A stretch of DNA of 60,000 nucleotides from contig JAQGDQ010000136.1 in the NCBI GenBank assembly GCA_030141605.1, positions 126,001-186,000 of the forward strand. Reading direction: 5' to 3'. A program made the position numbers and the translations under genes. Below the pieces are notes generated by a model. The model did no database searches. It worked only from the letters and a program-made list of their open reading frames with translations, and had not been told where the DNA came from. The stretch is from Tubiluchus corallicola (taxonomy: Eukaryota; Priapulida; Priapulimorpha; Priapulimorphida; Tubiluchidae). The number at the start of each line of letters is the position of its first letter. Positions within the stretch are counted from its first letter, which is position 1. This document shows positions 12,001 to 27,000 of the stretch, piece after piece.

Positions 12001-15000
12001 TTATTTCATCACGTTAATTATTTCATTAAATTGATTAAAGAATAATGCGTGATGCAAAAAAATCATTACGTAGTGGATCAACGTAAAAGTCATCTCTGCC
12101 AGAAGTCAAGCTGAAGAGAACAAAGCCGTTTAAGCCTTCATCGAGGTCTACAGCACGTAACTCCATTATCTGAATTAAACAAAAAAGGTAAGAGTTAGAG
12201 ACCAAATAATTATAACAATTGGCACGTCTTATTTTTCAGAACAAGGTGTTCTCATATATTTATCATTATGCTTGTAATATTATATCCTTGTTTTTTTATG
12301 AATACATGCATTAATACAAAAGGTATATAAAGAACTACACAACAATACCATCCAAAATACAAGTATTATAACACTGTGAAAAAAAGACTACAATAAGCAA
12401 GTCTTACATTCAATAAGATCAGCACTTCTTACAAATAACTTGCAAGATAGCAAAATAAAAGTGAAAAGTTTAGCCTCTAGACTGAATCAAAATTTCTTCC
12501 AAAAATTTCAAATGACCAATGCGTAAATTTGTTTCATCAAAGTAAACATTGCTAGTAGAGTGATCTCAGCTGGTCAAGCTTATAATTAGGACCATCAAGG
12601 ACCATCATTAAGACTTTAAAATTTTGTTGCAAGCTCATTAATACAGTTTATATTAGTACCACAAAAGATTGACTGTGGAAACTGATTGCAAACCGATGAC
12701 ATTTTACCTGATCCCCCTCTAAATAGTCTTCAAACCCAGAAATTTCATCTTAACAAAATTCTCCATTTCAGTTTGTTCACAGTGGATAACAACAACTTTT
12801 TATCTACATAATACAGCTCTAAGTACCTGTTTATCACATTCATCAGAAGCCTCTAAGCTGATGTTATAATACTCTGGAGCAAGATGCGGATCTGGTTCAA
12901 ACTGTGGATCATGTGTATTCATATCGATCAGTGAGATGGTTACCGTCGCTGTATTGCTATTGGGTGGGTCACCTTGGTCTTGCGCCTGAAAAAAAGTGTG
13001 TAAAGCTTGCTTGGTCGAGTGGCTTTGGTACCTTACTAATTTGCAAAGAATAGAACTGGCACAAGTTCGTTGCCACACTTGTTCAAGGAGAATAAAGCTT
13101 ACTACGCATAAAGAAATAACCAGTAATGTAATGGCAATGCACAGCACTAGGTAACTCACCTAAAAATAGAAGCATCTTAAAGGTAACGTATGATACTTTG
13201 TTAAATACAAAAAAAATTATGTCATGTTTAGTTTCTAGCGTTAGCTATGGACTCTGTTTTGCCTGTCAGCAAACAAAAAGAAGCACAACAACAAATTTGT
13301 TTATAAACAACCAGCTTGTTAGAAAATATTACAAAACATATAATATCTTAGTACTTTAATCTAGGCCAAAAAAAAGAAATCGGATGATAAATACAAATTC
13401 CTTCGGCATTAAAACACACTGTCATGACAGGACAGGACAACATGCACATGCAGTAAAAACATGTGTTGCATCTTCTATTAACATTCACCAAGCATGAACT
13501 CATTTTGAGCACATCTGATGTCAATGAAATTAAGCAGAGGAATGAATGTACGGTACTTTTTTCTAGAAAGTTTAAAATAAAGACAACAAAATTTTTGCTT
13601 TGTTGGTAGAAGAGCTCTTACTTGTACTAAAAAAAGATTTGACTGGTTCCTAAACTTGGTGTCAATGGTAAAAGAAAATGAAGAGAAAAACACAGATTAT
13701 ATTCCAAACAATGTACACTCCCTTCACAAAGCAATCCTTTTTCATTCAACCTATGCAGATTTGTCAAGCACAGCAAGCAAACACATGCCAAATAACTCAG
13801 TAAAATGCAAAAGCCAATGTTTTCGACCAATAAACTACACAATAACACTTTTGTAATTATTTACCTTTACTGTGATAGTATAAATGTCAACTTCACTCCT
13901 GTTAAGGCTTCCTTCAATGTGTAAGTCACCCACGTACCTGTCTCGAGCTTCATCGTAAGTGGTGCTGATGGAGAAGTTAGCACCTATAGTTTATATATCA
14001 TACGTATAATTCAGTGATATCTTAAATTTTTCTCCCACAAATGTAAACCACTATAAAGCTACAGAGTAGTTGAAAATGACAGAGCCAATCTTCACATTAT
14101 CAGAGTGTCACACAACAAATTGTGTTGGTATTTACTTTCTTTTTAAAATGTGTTTTTTCCGAACAAAATGGTGGACATTACGCGAGCTTCTGCATCCAGC
14201 ATAGATCAGCCAACAGGCTAATAAATGTTGAGTTTTTCTAATGGTATTAACCTATAACATTCCAAACACTGAGATATCAAGAGATATAATTTTGAAAGAA
14301 ACTATTAATAATGAAAAGAACTTGCCAGAGCACAGGCCAGGCACATCATTTTCTATTAAAATAGACTTTCCTCTCCAAGTTCCCACATGTCTTTATGCCT
14401 ACTAGCAATTGAAAATTCTACGTTTTTTCCTATGCTACACCAATTTTGTCGAGAATTTCTAGCTTCTTATGAAAAAAGTTATTTAAACACCTTTAATATT
14501 GTGAGCACCTTAATTACAATAGCTACGACAAATTTGGAATTGATTTTACAACTTTCCCAGCCATTTTTTTTGAACCACAAAACCAATTAAATAAACAAAT
14601 TCAAACAGTTTTGCACCCAAAGTTTTCCTTGTTTTATATTCTGCAACAAACCCAAGATAGCATAGAAATAATAGATAGTGCAGACTGCTAGAACTAGTTC
14701 AAAAACATACTTGGCTCAGGGTCAACATTCTCGACAGAAAATTCGATCTCGCCATTCTGACCAATGTCTAAGTCTCTAGCAGCCACATAACCAAATGTAT
14801 GCGAACTTGTATAATCTCCCTCCTTAATGGTAAAGCTGTAGCTATCATCAACATCAAATGTCGGCTCATTATTGTTGATGTCCAAAAGGGTTACGTAAAC
14901 CTAAAAAGCATTTATTTTTATAAATAAATACAAATTCTAAAGTTTAGAAACCTATATTTAGCAATTTAGTATATTACATTCGAAAAATAGCATATGTACT

Positions 15001-18000
15001 CCTTACTGCAGCATAGGTAATCCTATGAATATCCATGAAAGACTCATCTGTAGCTTTGACAGAAAAAGCACGCAATTCGCCATCTAGTCGTTTTAGACGT
15101 TGTAACGTTTTTATTTCACCCTGCAACAAAAAGTAAAAGAAATTATCATAATTCATCTACGCATTTTATTAGGGAAACATTTGCATTCCATCATCTAGTT
15201 GATATAAATTCCCTTGTGTACTACATAAGAAAAGCAAGCTGCTTTAGTGAGTTACAGGCTAATGAAGCAACTGACAAAAAGTTATTTTTTCATTTTCAAT
15301 CAATCAATGCTCATTTTGTTTCTATTTTATCAGTCTGACAATCACAGTGCCCAAATATAAGAGAAATTATAATGTGTTGATACATAAGTGTTAAATTAGA
15401 TGTTCTCGCTTTGATACAAATATACCGACGAGCAAAGAACAAAGTGCAGCAATTAAAGAGAAGCTGAAACATGAAATCAAAACCAAAGTTATCGAGAACT
15501 ACAACAAATTTTTCTGTTTATTAATGTGTGTTAGCAAAACAAAGTTTTTAACCCAAATTTTCAACTAACTCATTCTTGCAAAAACAGAAAATCAAAAAAA
15601 ATTTAAAATTCACAAAGCAAGTTGATTCTTCCTAAGCACTAACTAAGTACTCACGGTATTCAAATCTATTTCAAACTCATCGCTGTCTTCTAGCAATTCA
15701 TATTTGACAACATTTTCTGTATCATTGCTACCAGCAGAAACTGTCACAACCTCAGTACCTATGAAAAAAATGTATGGAAAAATGTACAAATTCTAATTTA
15801 GAAAGCAAATTCCGTTTGAAAAAACAAACAACTAACAAAATGTTCATTAACCTATTTCAATACGCTACATGCAGAATAATGAGTACCTTTCATACTATAC
15901 TTATACAGCGACTTGACAAAGCATTTTCTGCAAAGAGGTTAAAACTTTGCAAAAAATTGTTGAAAATGGGCAAAAATGAGGCATTGCTTTCCTAATATGT
16001 CTTTTCCAGTCAATCTTTATTATTTGGTAACCGTTTTTGATTATTAATGCATTAAATGCAAGTTCTAGATCTGATATCTTCTATATCTTCTCAATGATGG
16101 CTCAACTTTAAATCAATACTATGGAGAGACGCAGACAGGGGCAGTAAAAACAACCTTCATGAAAATCTACACGCGCTTTAAACAGGTGCGTTTGAATTTT
16201 CTTGCCTTGCCAGTTAAAAAAATGTTTAACTCTCACCATTAACTTGATCTTCATCCATATCTACACTGTATGCTGCATTATCAAACAAAAACTGTTCACA
16301 ATCTGACGAAGTGTTCCATTCTAGCAGACGTACATGAAGCAACATGGAACCTACAGATAATAAGATATAAAAGATACAATAATATGTTTTATATAATTGT
16401 AAAACATGCAAAAGGTTGACTCAAATTGCTTTGTCATAAAAAAATGCTATTTATAGCTATCGCAATAATGTAAAAAGCAGTATGCTCACCTTCAAGAAGC
16501 AAGACTAAATGATAACAAACTCATTCAGCATTACATTGAGAGTATTGTGTTTTAAAATCCATGATATGCTATACTGTTAAAGGGAAATTGTTTCTGCTTT
16601 TTGACACTTGTATTAACAGTTCCTAAATGCGAGATACAAATGAAGTACCAGCCAAAAACATCAGCTACACTACACTTACTTCACGTGAAGCTACAAAATG
16701 CTTGGAAACAAATAGATTGCTAACAATTCATGACTGTGTTCGCACGTGATATATGGGAAAAGCTGATGTTGTATCGAAGCTATGACAACTCAAACTTCTT
16801 CATCAAAAAATTATTTCATGTTAATTAGCAATAGTACTATCTTATTTATTTGATGTCGTGTTAGAAAAAATTTTGTTAAAATGTTTGCCAGACACTAGTT
16901 TTAAAAAAAATTGTAATGGTTCAGCTGTTCAGCTGGCACAAATAAAAGAAATGACAAAAGTAGAACAATTTCAAAGTTTGAAAAAATTCAGAAAACACTG
17001 TTCTTCAAAAATCAACATGTGAATTTGCAAGTACTCAAAAATCTGATTCCTTTCACCAATAAAAACATTATGAGTTTACTGCTTATTTCATGTGTTGTTA
17101 ATAAAAGCAGAAATAAGTTGTTCTACTTACCCGATAAATGTACGTTGCCATTATCAGTAGCTGTGATTTCCAATGTTAAAGTTTGGTCATCAGTCGTTAT
17201 TATACCCTCATTTATCAGCTCGTCTATGTCGATTTTCTTCCTGATAGTGATAACACCTAAAAACAAAAAAATTTTCCTGTCTAAAAATTGAGTAGAGATC
17301 AAGTATTATCAAAACGCGTAAAAATTAAAATTTTCAAATAACTATCAATTTCAGTTAACTATCAGTGAAATAATTTTACTTGATTATCTGATTTAAAATT
17401 TATGAAGCTGTCATTTATACTAAAATGTCATTCACACAGGAGAAGACCAAATACACATTAATGTCACTCAAAACAAAGATAGACATCAAATCCAAAGTGT
17501 CATATCACCTTTTTGCAAAGTAGAAAAATGACATATGTTAATGTCATTCAAAACTCATTCAAAACCAATTTTAGTTTTTTCATCACAACAACTAAAGAAT
17601 ATAACTTGTTTGTATATCAAAGCGATAAGATAAAATGTTTTTCCAGGGCATAATTATTCAGTGTCCACACATTAAAACAAAATGCATTAGAAACAATCAC
17701 TTTTCGACAATAACGAATAAGTTTCCTCACTTTTGAGTGTTAATTATTACTAGAAGCACTAGGTAAATATACGCCAAGCCAAAGCTTACATATGAAAAAT
17801 GCAACATAAAAAATTATAAAACGATCACTATTTTACCTAAATTAGAAAAGTCTTCCACTGAGAAGTATTCACTGCCATTGCCTGACAGCGTGTAATTCAA
17901 CTTTCCATTGTCATCAAGATCCTGGTCTATGGCATAAGCAACGTAAACCTGAAAAAACCAATTTGTGAAACTATTCGATATTTCAGTAGTGAAAAAATTA

Positions 18001-21000
18001 AAATTCATCTATATAGCTCATGACAATAAACAAGAATAAAGTGGAAAGCAAAATGTTGTTCATCAGTGAAGTTAGCAGGCCCAATTATAAAATATATACT
18101 TAATTATCATAAATGCACCTATAACACAGGCTTACACATTTGACTAACATTAACACAGTTACTACTACTATACTGCTTTACTCTATGTTTAATACAAAAG
18201 CTATAATCATCAAAAAAAAATTTAACCTGCACAGAATTTTCTGGTGATTATAGCTACTGTATTAAACATAAAACTTTTGCTCTTAGACACAAAAATGTTA
18301 CAAAAGTTCTAGTTCCTTTAATCATTAATTATTGATTAGATCATGACTGTTTTAGTTTCTACCTTTAGCCTTTTTTTGAGCTGATCAAAGTACCAATCAT
18401 CTTTTGTATTAGTATATCTGATTAAAGAAAAACCTGATGCAAAACTAGAACGATTCAATTGTTTGTTACAAAATCTGATGTAAAACTAGAAAAATTTAAT
18501 TGTTTGTTACAAATAATTAATAAGCTAAGTTTTTGAATTAAAATATAAATTTGTAAAATACTTTTCCAAAAACACATAAAATCCAGATAATTTAAAACTT
18601 AGGAGAAGGAAGCTGATACATTTAATTTACAAAAATATTCTGCAAAAAAACAAAAATATTTTAGATTTTTAAGTATTTTCGAATTATAGTGCAGACTTTA
18701 ATATACAAATGAACGATTTCACACAGCTACAATTAGAAAAAATATGTACCCACCAAAGTATCAACTGCCAAGTTTTCAAGAATTGTAATAGTTTCCTCAT
18801 CAGAAGAAAATTTTGGTGCATGAATATTCAAATCTTCTACGAAGACAATCATCGTCATCTTAGCAATCGGCCAATCAGCTTAAATAATATGAAAGAACAT
18901 TAGTTGGCATAAACAACTAATTACTTTCCATTGTACCTTATGAAGAGTAAGAGGACTATCTCTTTCAGTATTCTCAATACAAAGAAATTCAAACTTGCCA
19001 TTTTCCGCTCTCAAAAATACACTTACTCAAAATAATATTCAAATGTTATTGTATGACGATACATCATTCAGGCATTAAAACTTACTCCTAATCATATTAT
19101 AGATACAGCAGTCATTGTGCATTGCTCATAGCAAGTGTATCATTCAATAAAAGAAATGTAAATTGCATATTAAATTTCTCTTGCACTGCATTACATAACA
19201 ATTTTTATACTTCTGCATGTCTTGTGCAAAGCCCAACCCGTAAGTCACTTCTCAGGCATCAACTTCAATTCCAGCATTATTCATCCCAGTTTTATAAACT
19301 TACATATCACTACATTTTAATTAATAAACAAACAAAATCCCTTCCTATGCAAAATTTAGTCTAGATGTCTCTTGTTGTAGTTACAAACTTATTTATTTAA
19401 TAATAACTTATGTATTTGTTCTATAAACACATTTAAATTTAGCAATGATACTAAATTTTAAGATAAATAACAACTTTCTGTGAATGTCTCTTTATTCAGT
19501 TAACTTGTTCATTCTTCATTCATTACAAACTTATTCATTTAATAATCACTTATGTATTTGTTCTATAAAAACGTTTAAATTTTGCATAGAAACTAAATTT
19601 TAAGATAAATGACAACAATTATTCAGTTAAAGAGTATAAGTTATTCACAATCAGTGAGTGGTAAAAATATTCTTTTAGATAATAATCAATCAATCAATCA
19701 ATTTACTTCACTCCAGCAATACGCATACAATACATCAGCATACAATATTATTGAAACAAAAAGAAACAGTATAGGTAAAAAAAACATTGATGAAGTCAAA
19801 TTAACCAAATAAAAGAGTTGCTGTATGACACCTTGAAAGCTTGGCTTGTTAAGGTTGCACAAATGAGTGAATGAAAGAATGGTTAGGGTTAGTAGACATG
19901 ATGGAATGGAAAAAAATAGTAAGATTAGGGATAGGAAGAAGGAAAAGAGGAGAAGAAATGACCACAGTGTATGTTCAATTTACATAGAGCTATATTAAAA
20001 TAGCATTATAATTGAATGGAAGCCATATATTGCGACTGCATGAGACATGGAACCATTAAAATTGTATTATAAGTATGAATCAAAAATAGTATTTTTCAAG
20101 TACTTTTTTTAACTATAATAATAAGAATATCCTTATTCGCACATGAGTTCAAAGACATGGCACACAAGTAAAAAACACATAAACACAATAAAAACATGTG
20201 GAGTCTTGCAATCACAATTCTTATTCGTATAAAAATACTGCTCAAGCTAATAGATAAATAGATCCTAACACACTAACAATTACAATTTATATAATTATAA
20301 ATACCCATCCAAATACCTCATTTCCAATATTTGCATATGATGTGTCGAGTAGCAAGCCTACTGGTAGAATGGAATAGCTAGTACAATAGAGAAGCATAAA
20401 TACATGCACAATTGAATTAGTGAAAATCAACAATTGCTAATAAAGTCTGAACTAAGAAGCACAACAGGATAGAGCTGTTTATAATGCATAAAGAGTCAGT
20501 ACTTACCGTCAGGAGTTTTGTCTTCAGCATACACTTGAAATTCATATGTAACACCGTCGTATGAACGGATATCACTTGTCACTGAAATTTCTCCACTCGT
20601 TTCGTTAATCTCGAAAGGTACTGAAAGTAAAGCCAAAGCATCAATGATGCTGTAGGTCCCCTGACTTTCATGCTTGACATAATACACTTAATGCAAGATC
20701 ATTTTTTGGTTCACAAACTCTTATAGGAATGAAAAAGCACTAATTTCCCAGCAGTACCGCCTGGTCAAATAAAGGTCAAATTTCTTCCAAATTTCGTACA
20801 GCAAGTTTCATACAGTTGGCATTTTTGTCTACATTTGGCAATTTTTATCTTTGTCCCAGGTCAATGAATGCCATTGCCCAAAAATTCTCACCTATACTTG
20901 ATCTTTTGTTAAGTGACAAAAACAAGGCTATTTAACACTATAGTTGCAATTATTAGAATCCTGGGATTGCCTTCCCTAACGGAGAAAGTTAAAAAATTCT

Positions 21001-24000
21001 TGTCAATGATGGATTGTGAATTGGTGACAGGCACTCTAATTCTTCACACTGAACTGACAAACTTTTCTATTATACACACCATCCTGACTCGTAAGGGAAA
21101 GAGGATAAAATTGTTTTTGTCTATGCTGGGTTGTCAGTAAGCGACAAGTCAGCTTGCATTTATGGCTCAGGACCTCACCATTGGTGTGCAGCTGTTGCAG
21201 TTTCTATCTGTTTACTCCTGATATGGATATGCCTTCAGAATGACCTTAACTACGACAATCACCTTATCCAAACGTTACCCTATACCAAAAATCTCAAATC
21301 TACTCCATTTGGCCGGGTGTATAACTGGCTTAAATTCAAACTGTGAATGGGTGACGGACGCCTAACGGCACAAGCTGCATAAAGCTCACAAAGTCAGGAG
21401 TCTCAGATTCTTCTTAATTAAATCACCTATAAATGCTTAAACAAATAGCACGAATGAATAGCTGAGATTCTCCAGTATAAAAAAGCATCTAATTTGCAAT
21501 CATTTAGTTATATATGTATTCACACAGTAGCAGAAAAGTCATAGGTCTTACATGACCTATTTTGAGTGTGGTCCAGTAAGACGTAATGCATTTCACCTTA
21601 AACACAATCTAAAACTAAACTCCAGACACAAAACTATGCAGAAATTTTCCGCATTCCTGGCATGTTAGTCGTTTTTTCCACATGTTTTGCATCCATTACA
21701 AAAAATGAGTGCTATAACTGAAATCAAGAGCAATTTACTGCTCAATACTTATATGACATAACAGACGGCAAAAAATTCATACTAAGCATATCACAGCCAT
21801 TTATGAAAAATGCAATAAACTGCGCCTGTCAAAATTAAACTTATTTGGTCCCAGTTTTAACAATGACCACTCATAATACAATTATGAGAGAAACTTACGT
21901 TCAAGATCTTCAAGGAAGTATGTGATGACCTTTGGTGGGTCCAGACCATCATCTAAATCTATTACTGATACAGTTGCTATGATAGCACCAACTGTTACAT
22001 TTTCATCAATGTTCACAACTTCAACACTCTCATTAAAGTAAATTGCATGACTGTTTGTATCAGACAGAGTGATATCGATTGCAACACAATCAGATTTCTG
22101 AATATAAGCACCGCTATCTGTTGCACAAACATTGAGCGAATAGGAAGCTTTCTGTGCTCGATCAAGTGGTCCAGCTACAGTTATTTCACCTAAAAAAACA
22201 TGACGTAATCTACATGATGAAACAACTCATAATGAAACAAAGTGAAACAGCTTCAAATTATTACATTCACTGTCAATTACAAACTTTTTAGATTATGCCC
22301 ATGCAAACAAAATCTACCTAAAATTTCAACTAACCACAATATCTATGATTCAGAAATTAAGAAATTGTATTTGAAGTGTTACACAAATGTTTCTGGTTGT
22401 TATTATGACAATAATATGTTATCTAAAACATAACACAATGAATTTTGAACTAAAGTGTCAGTGATACAGAAATTAGAAAATTATATTTGAAGTGTTTCAC
22501 AAATGTTTTTGGTTGTTATGACAATGATATCTTATCTAAAACATAAGACAGTGACTTTTGACTTCTTTTAAGCGATCATGTTTGTTTAAATCGTGCAAAG
22601 ATTTATAAATGCTTTAAGATGTGTAAAAGTTAGTAAATGCTTATTATACAATGGACACTGATTAAAAATCCAAAACATTTACCAGTCACTCTGTCAATGG
22701 AAAATGCGTCCTCTGCTCCGTCTTCTATGCTGTATCGAATCACTGCATTAGGACTTGGGGGTGGTGCATCCACATCAGTTGCTGTGACCTGAAATACAAC
22801 CAGCCAGATGAATTAGTTAATAAATTAAATAAAGTTATGACTAATTGATTACCTGATGATTTCAGCAGAAAATCATACAGAAAATGTTAAAACTTCATTA
22901 GTTTTAATCAACTCAAAAGTGCCTTTGTGATTGCAAAGTTCCTGTGTGACACATCATTGCAATATGCGAGTAGCTCAAAGGTCCCTCAGTGGCTATCACC
23001 CACAAATGCAGGGGACGAAAAAACTAAGCCTCAGTTTAGGCAGGTTTCCTCTGGCAAACTAATTGCATCTGACAAGAAAAAAATAGCTACAAACATCTCA
23101 CATTATCTACGCAGTGCATAAAGTATTAAGGCCTTACTGATTAGATATAGCAAGCAGCATAACTTACGATAGTGACATTAGTACCAACAGGTGCATCTTC
23201 CGAAATGGTAAAGTTTTTTTCCATCAGAGAGTCGTCAAACTCTGGCGCATTGTCGTTAATGTCACCAACGGTGATTGTCAGATTTAAAAATTCAACATTT
23301 CCATTGTTTCCCTCATTATCTTCAGCTTTGATCTAAAAACATTAAGAAGAATTGCTGAACCTGAATCAGCACGGGTAGTACGTAAAAAGTGAACAATGGT
23401 AGTAAGTCTCAAAGCAGCTATCGTAATAAGTCAAAAGTGAACAATGGTAGCAAGTCCAAAGTCAGCAATGATAGTAAGTGCCAAATCAGCAATTTTAGTA
23501 AGTCCCAAGTCAGCATTGGTAATAAGTACCAAGTCAGCAATGGTAGTAAGCCAAAAATGAACAATGGTAGTAAGTCCCAATTCAGAAATGGTAGTAAGTC
23601 CAAAGTCAGCAAAGGTAGTAAGTCAAAAGTCAGCAAAGGTTGTAAGTCCCAAGTCAGGAATGGTAGTAAGTCTTAAGTCAGCAATGGTAGTAGTAAGTCA
23701 ATAGCGAACAATGGTAGTAAGTCTCAAGTCAGCAATGGTAGTAAATAAAAAGTGAACAATAGTAGGAATCCTAAGTCAGCAATGGTAGTAAGTCAATAGA
23801 GAACAATAGTAGTTAGTCTCAAGTCAGCTATGGTAGTAAGTCAAAAGTGAACAATGGTAGTAAGTCCCAAGTCAGCAGTGCTAGTGTACTAGTAAGTCCC
23901 AATTCAGCAATGGTAGTAAGTCAAAAGAGAACAATGGTAGTTAAGTCATAAGTCTGCAATGGTAGTAAGTCAAAAGTGAACAATGGTAGAAAGTCCCAAG

Positions 24001-27000
24001 TCAGCAATAGCAGTAAATCAAAAATGAACAATGGTAGTAAGTCCCAAGTCTGCAATGGTAGTAAGTCAAAAGTCAGCAATGGTAGTTAAGTCGTAAGTCA
24101 GCAATGGTATTAAGTCAAAAGTGAACGATGGCAGTAAGTCGCAAGTCAGCAATAGTAGTAAGTCAAAAATGAACAATGGTAGTAAGACCCAAGTCTGCAA
24201 TAGTAGTAAGTCCCAAATCAATAGTGGTAGTAATTCAAAAGTAAACAATGGTATAAGTCCTTAGTCAACTGCCAAGTCTTTAACTCAAATTTTCTCATAA
24301 TGTTACAATTTGATGATTTTTTATTCATCGTTTGTTGGAATGATGATTAAAATCTTTGCATTCAATGATGCAAATACAGCTCATCGAAAAAAAATTTCAA
24401 AAGAAAAGCCTTGTGTGCTATGATTTTCTATCTTAGTACATACACATGCACATCTTATTACTTACTTATCAAGTGCAGCAAGTACACTTGCCAATGTAAC
24501 CATGATTACATTAATTTCATCAAGTTAATACGTGGTGTATTTCAAAAGTACTGGGAAATTCAAAAAGTAACTAGTCTTGTTAAATACAAATTTTATATTC
24601 TTTACAGAAACAGGTAAGTGAATTATAATGTAAAAAATGAAAATCAAAAACAGAAAAATTAACTTCAAATTAAAGCAGCATTCATCATTCGTGAATTGTA
24701 CAGATTTTGTGCATTAAAATAACCCAGCTTCTTATTCTAAAGAGAAGGCCAACCATTTTTATAATCCGAGTCACACGAGTAAATAATTTTTTAATAAAAT
24801 TTGGCATAAAATGTAAACACACACTTTGTAAAGAATGCCAAAAGAATAAGAATTAGTGAATAGAACCTTATCCAGTCATTCAATTTAATGAGAAAATAAA
24901 AAAGACCAATCAGTAACATTGAGGAATAATGTAGTGCTGTACGTGTGAAACTGTCAAGAAAAAATAGTGCTGAGTGCTAAACTTACCTCCAAGTGAACAA
25001 GAAATCCAGGCTTAATTAAGAGAAATAAAACCCTAATAATTTAATAATGTTAGTGCATTATCATTAGAACCATTTTATGTTTGCATAAGTGTTAAATTAG
25101 CGAGCATCGTGCATGATTTATTTCTCTTAAGAAAAATAGTAACTACAGTGTGTGCCGCTTAATAGACTCACTTTGGGACCGAAGTGTTTTTACCCAATTA
25201 ACCGATTGAACCTATTAAGCAATGTGTGTAGTATTACTGGTACAAAAGTATGAGTCATCAGCTTCGTATGCACTGCAATGGTTTTTAATGAAATTTAGAA
25301 GCAAAGTAATGCCTAAATTCCTTTGTGCAGTTAAATATTTAAAAAATATATTTTAAAATATTAATTTATATAAGTGAATTAGCAATAAATTAAAAAGTAT
25401 AATTTTAAAAATCACACAAATCCATTTATTTGCAAAAATTCCTTCAAAGTCAGCTGCTTCATTTTATGATGAAGAAGTTAGCTCACACGGTTCTCATAAA
25501 TTATAAAAACATTAAAAATCTGTTGCTGTGTGATGGACGTATTCTTGTAAAACATTTAGCGCTTGGTGTGCTTGAGCTGCAGTTTTTCAAACTTCTTAAC
25601 TCTATGCTCTAACCATACATCACAAAGAAGAATGGTCGATTACTGTACCTGCATCTTTGATTGTTAACTGATTAAGCATCAAAGTGTGATTTGCAAAGAG
25701 AGCTTCAAAGCGAAAGTGCTAGACAAGAGATTAAATCCTTAGCTACCAAAAATTCTTTGGTAACGAGGTTAATTACAGTGGATGAGCGGGTAAGAGATTC
25801 AAAGCAAAACTGCTACGCTAGCGTATTAGTGCATGATAAACGTAGCTGCTTGTAAACAAAAAAATATTTAACATGATTGTTTCTACATATATTATAGTGC
25901 ACAAAAACGAAGCAAAGATGACATAAAAGTAGCAAAGGCTTTTTGGGCACATACAAAAGTCTTATGTTAAGTATGTGAAGGGCAAATATTGAGTCAATTA
26001 TGCGGAGTTATTTGAGTCAATTACCAAAGGTTTTTATGTATATTTCAATAGAAGCGGCCCGTACCAAGCATTTTGGAGTCTGTAACCGTAAATCCATTAA
26101 CCGTAAGTCTATTAAGCGGAGCCTGCAATACTATGAAACTCTGCATCTCTAATTAAAAGTGTTACAATGAATAGCGATTAACCTAAAAGAAGTTTACTTT
26201 GTTATAATAACTTTGAGGTTAAGGCGCGTGAAATGCTGTCAAGTCACCAGATGCAATCTTTATTACAACAATGTAAATGATTTAAGTTTTTTCACTGTCT
26301 AACCAACAATCAACAACAGTTAAGCAATAACAAGTTTACCATTAGTATATGTTCCGAAATATCTTCCCGATCAATTAGTGTACCATTGACTGGCTCGATA
26401 GGTGGTTTCGGCAAACCCGTATCTTCTGAAATTTCCCGTTTTTCCCGGTTGAGCACCCATCTGGGAAAAACAATAAAGCTTTCACTAAGTTACAGTCTGT
26501 TTTAGTTGTAGTGTTAATAAGTTAGCAAAGGAATTTACTAGAAATAACAGAAAGATGAAATTTGGAAGCATTGCTGTACACAGCAAGAATAGCATATAAA
26601 ATATGTCAAAAGTTTTCAGATGATAAATACTCACATTTAAAATACTCGTCATTAGTTTTCATATCATGAGATGATGAATATTAATGAATTAGAAATACTT
26701 AATTAGTAGCTGTTAAGAAGATGATGTAAAAAATTAGGAAGTTGCTGGGTGGAGCATCGAAGTTTCGTCATTTGACTTTAGTGGTCATTATAACAACCCT
26801 TGCTTTTATGTACATAAAAACAACCATGATTCTATGTGTCCATGACCTTAAACCAGTGGTTCTTAACCTGGGTTCGATCGAACCCTAGGGGTTCGGTGAG
26901 TCGATCTCAGGGATTCGGCAGAGCCTCCGCCGCGGAGGTCCGGACACACTTGAATTATCGTGTAAATTCGTGATGACACACACGCCCTGCTGTGAACAGA

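Noticed and set aside
23389-23676. 95-codon Ser/Asn/Lys-rich open frame
   Set aside because: It lies wholly in the 24-bp minisatellite. A period divisible by three keeps frames open by construction, and there is no splice or start context.
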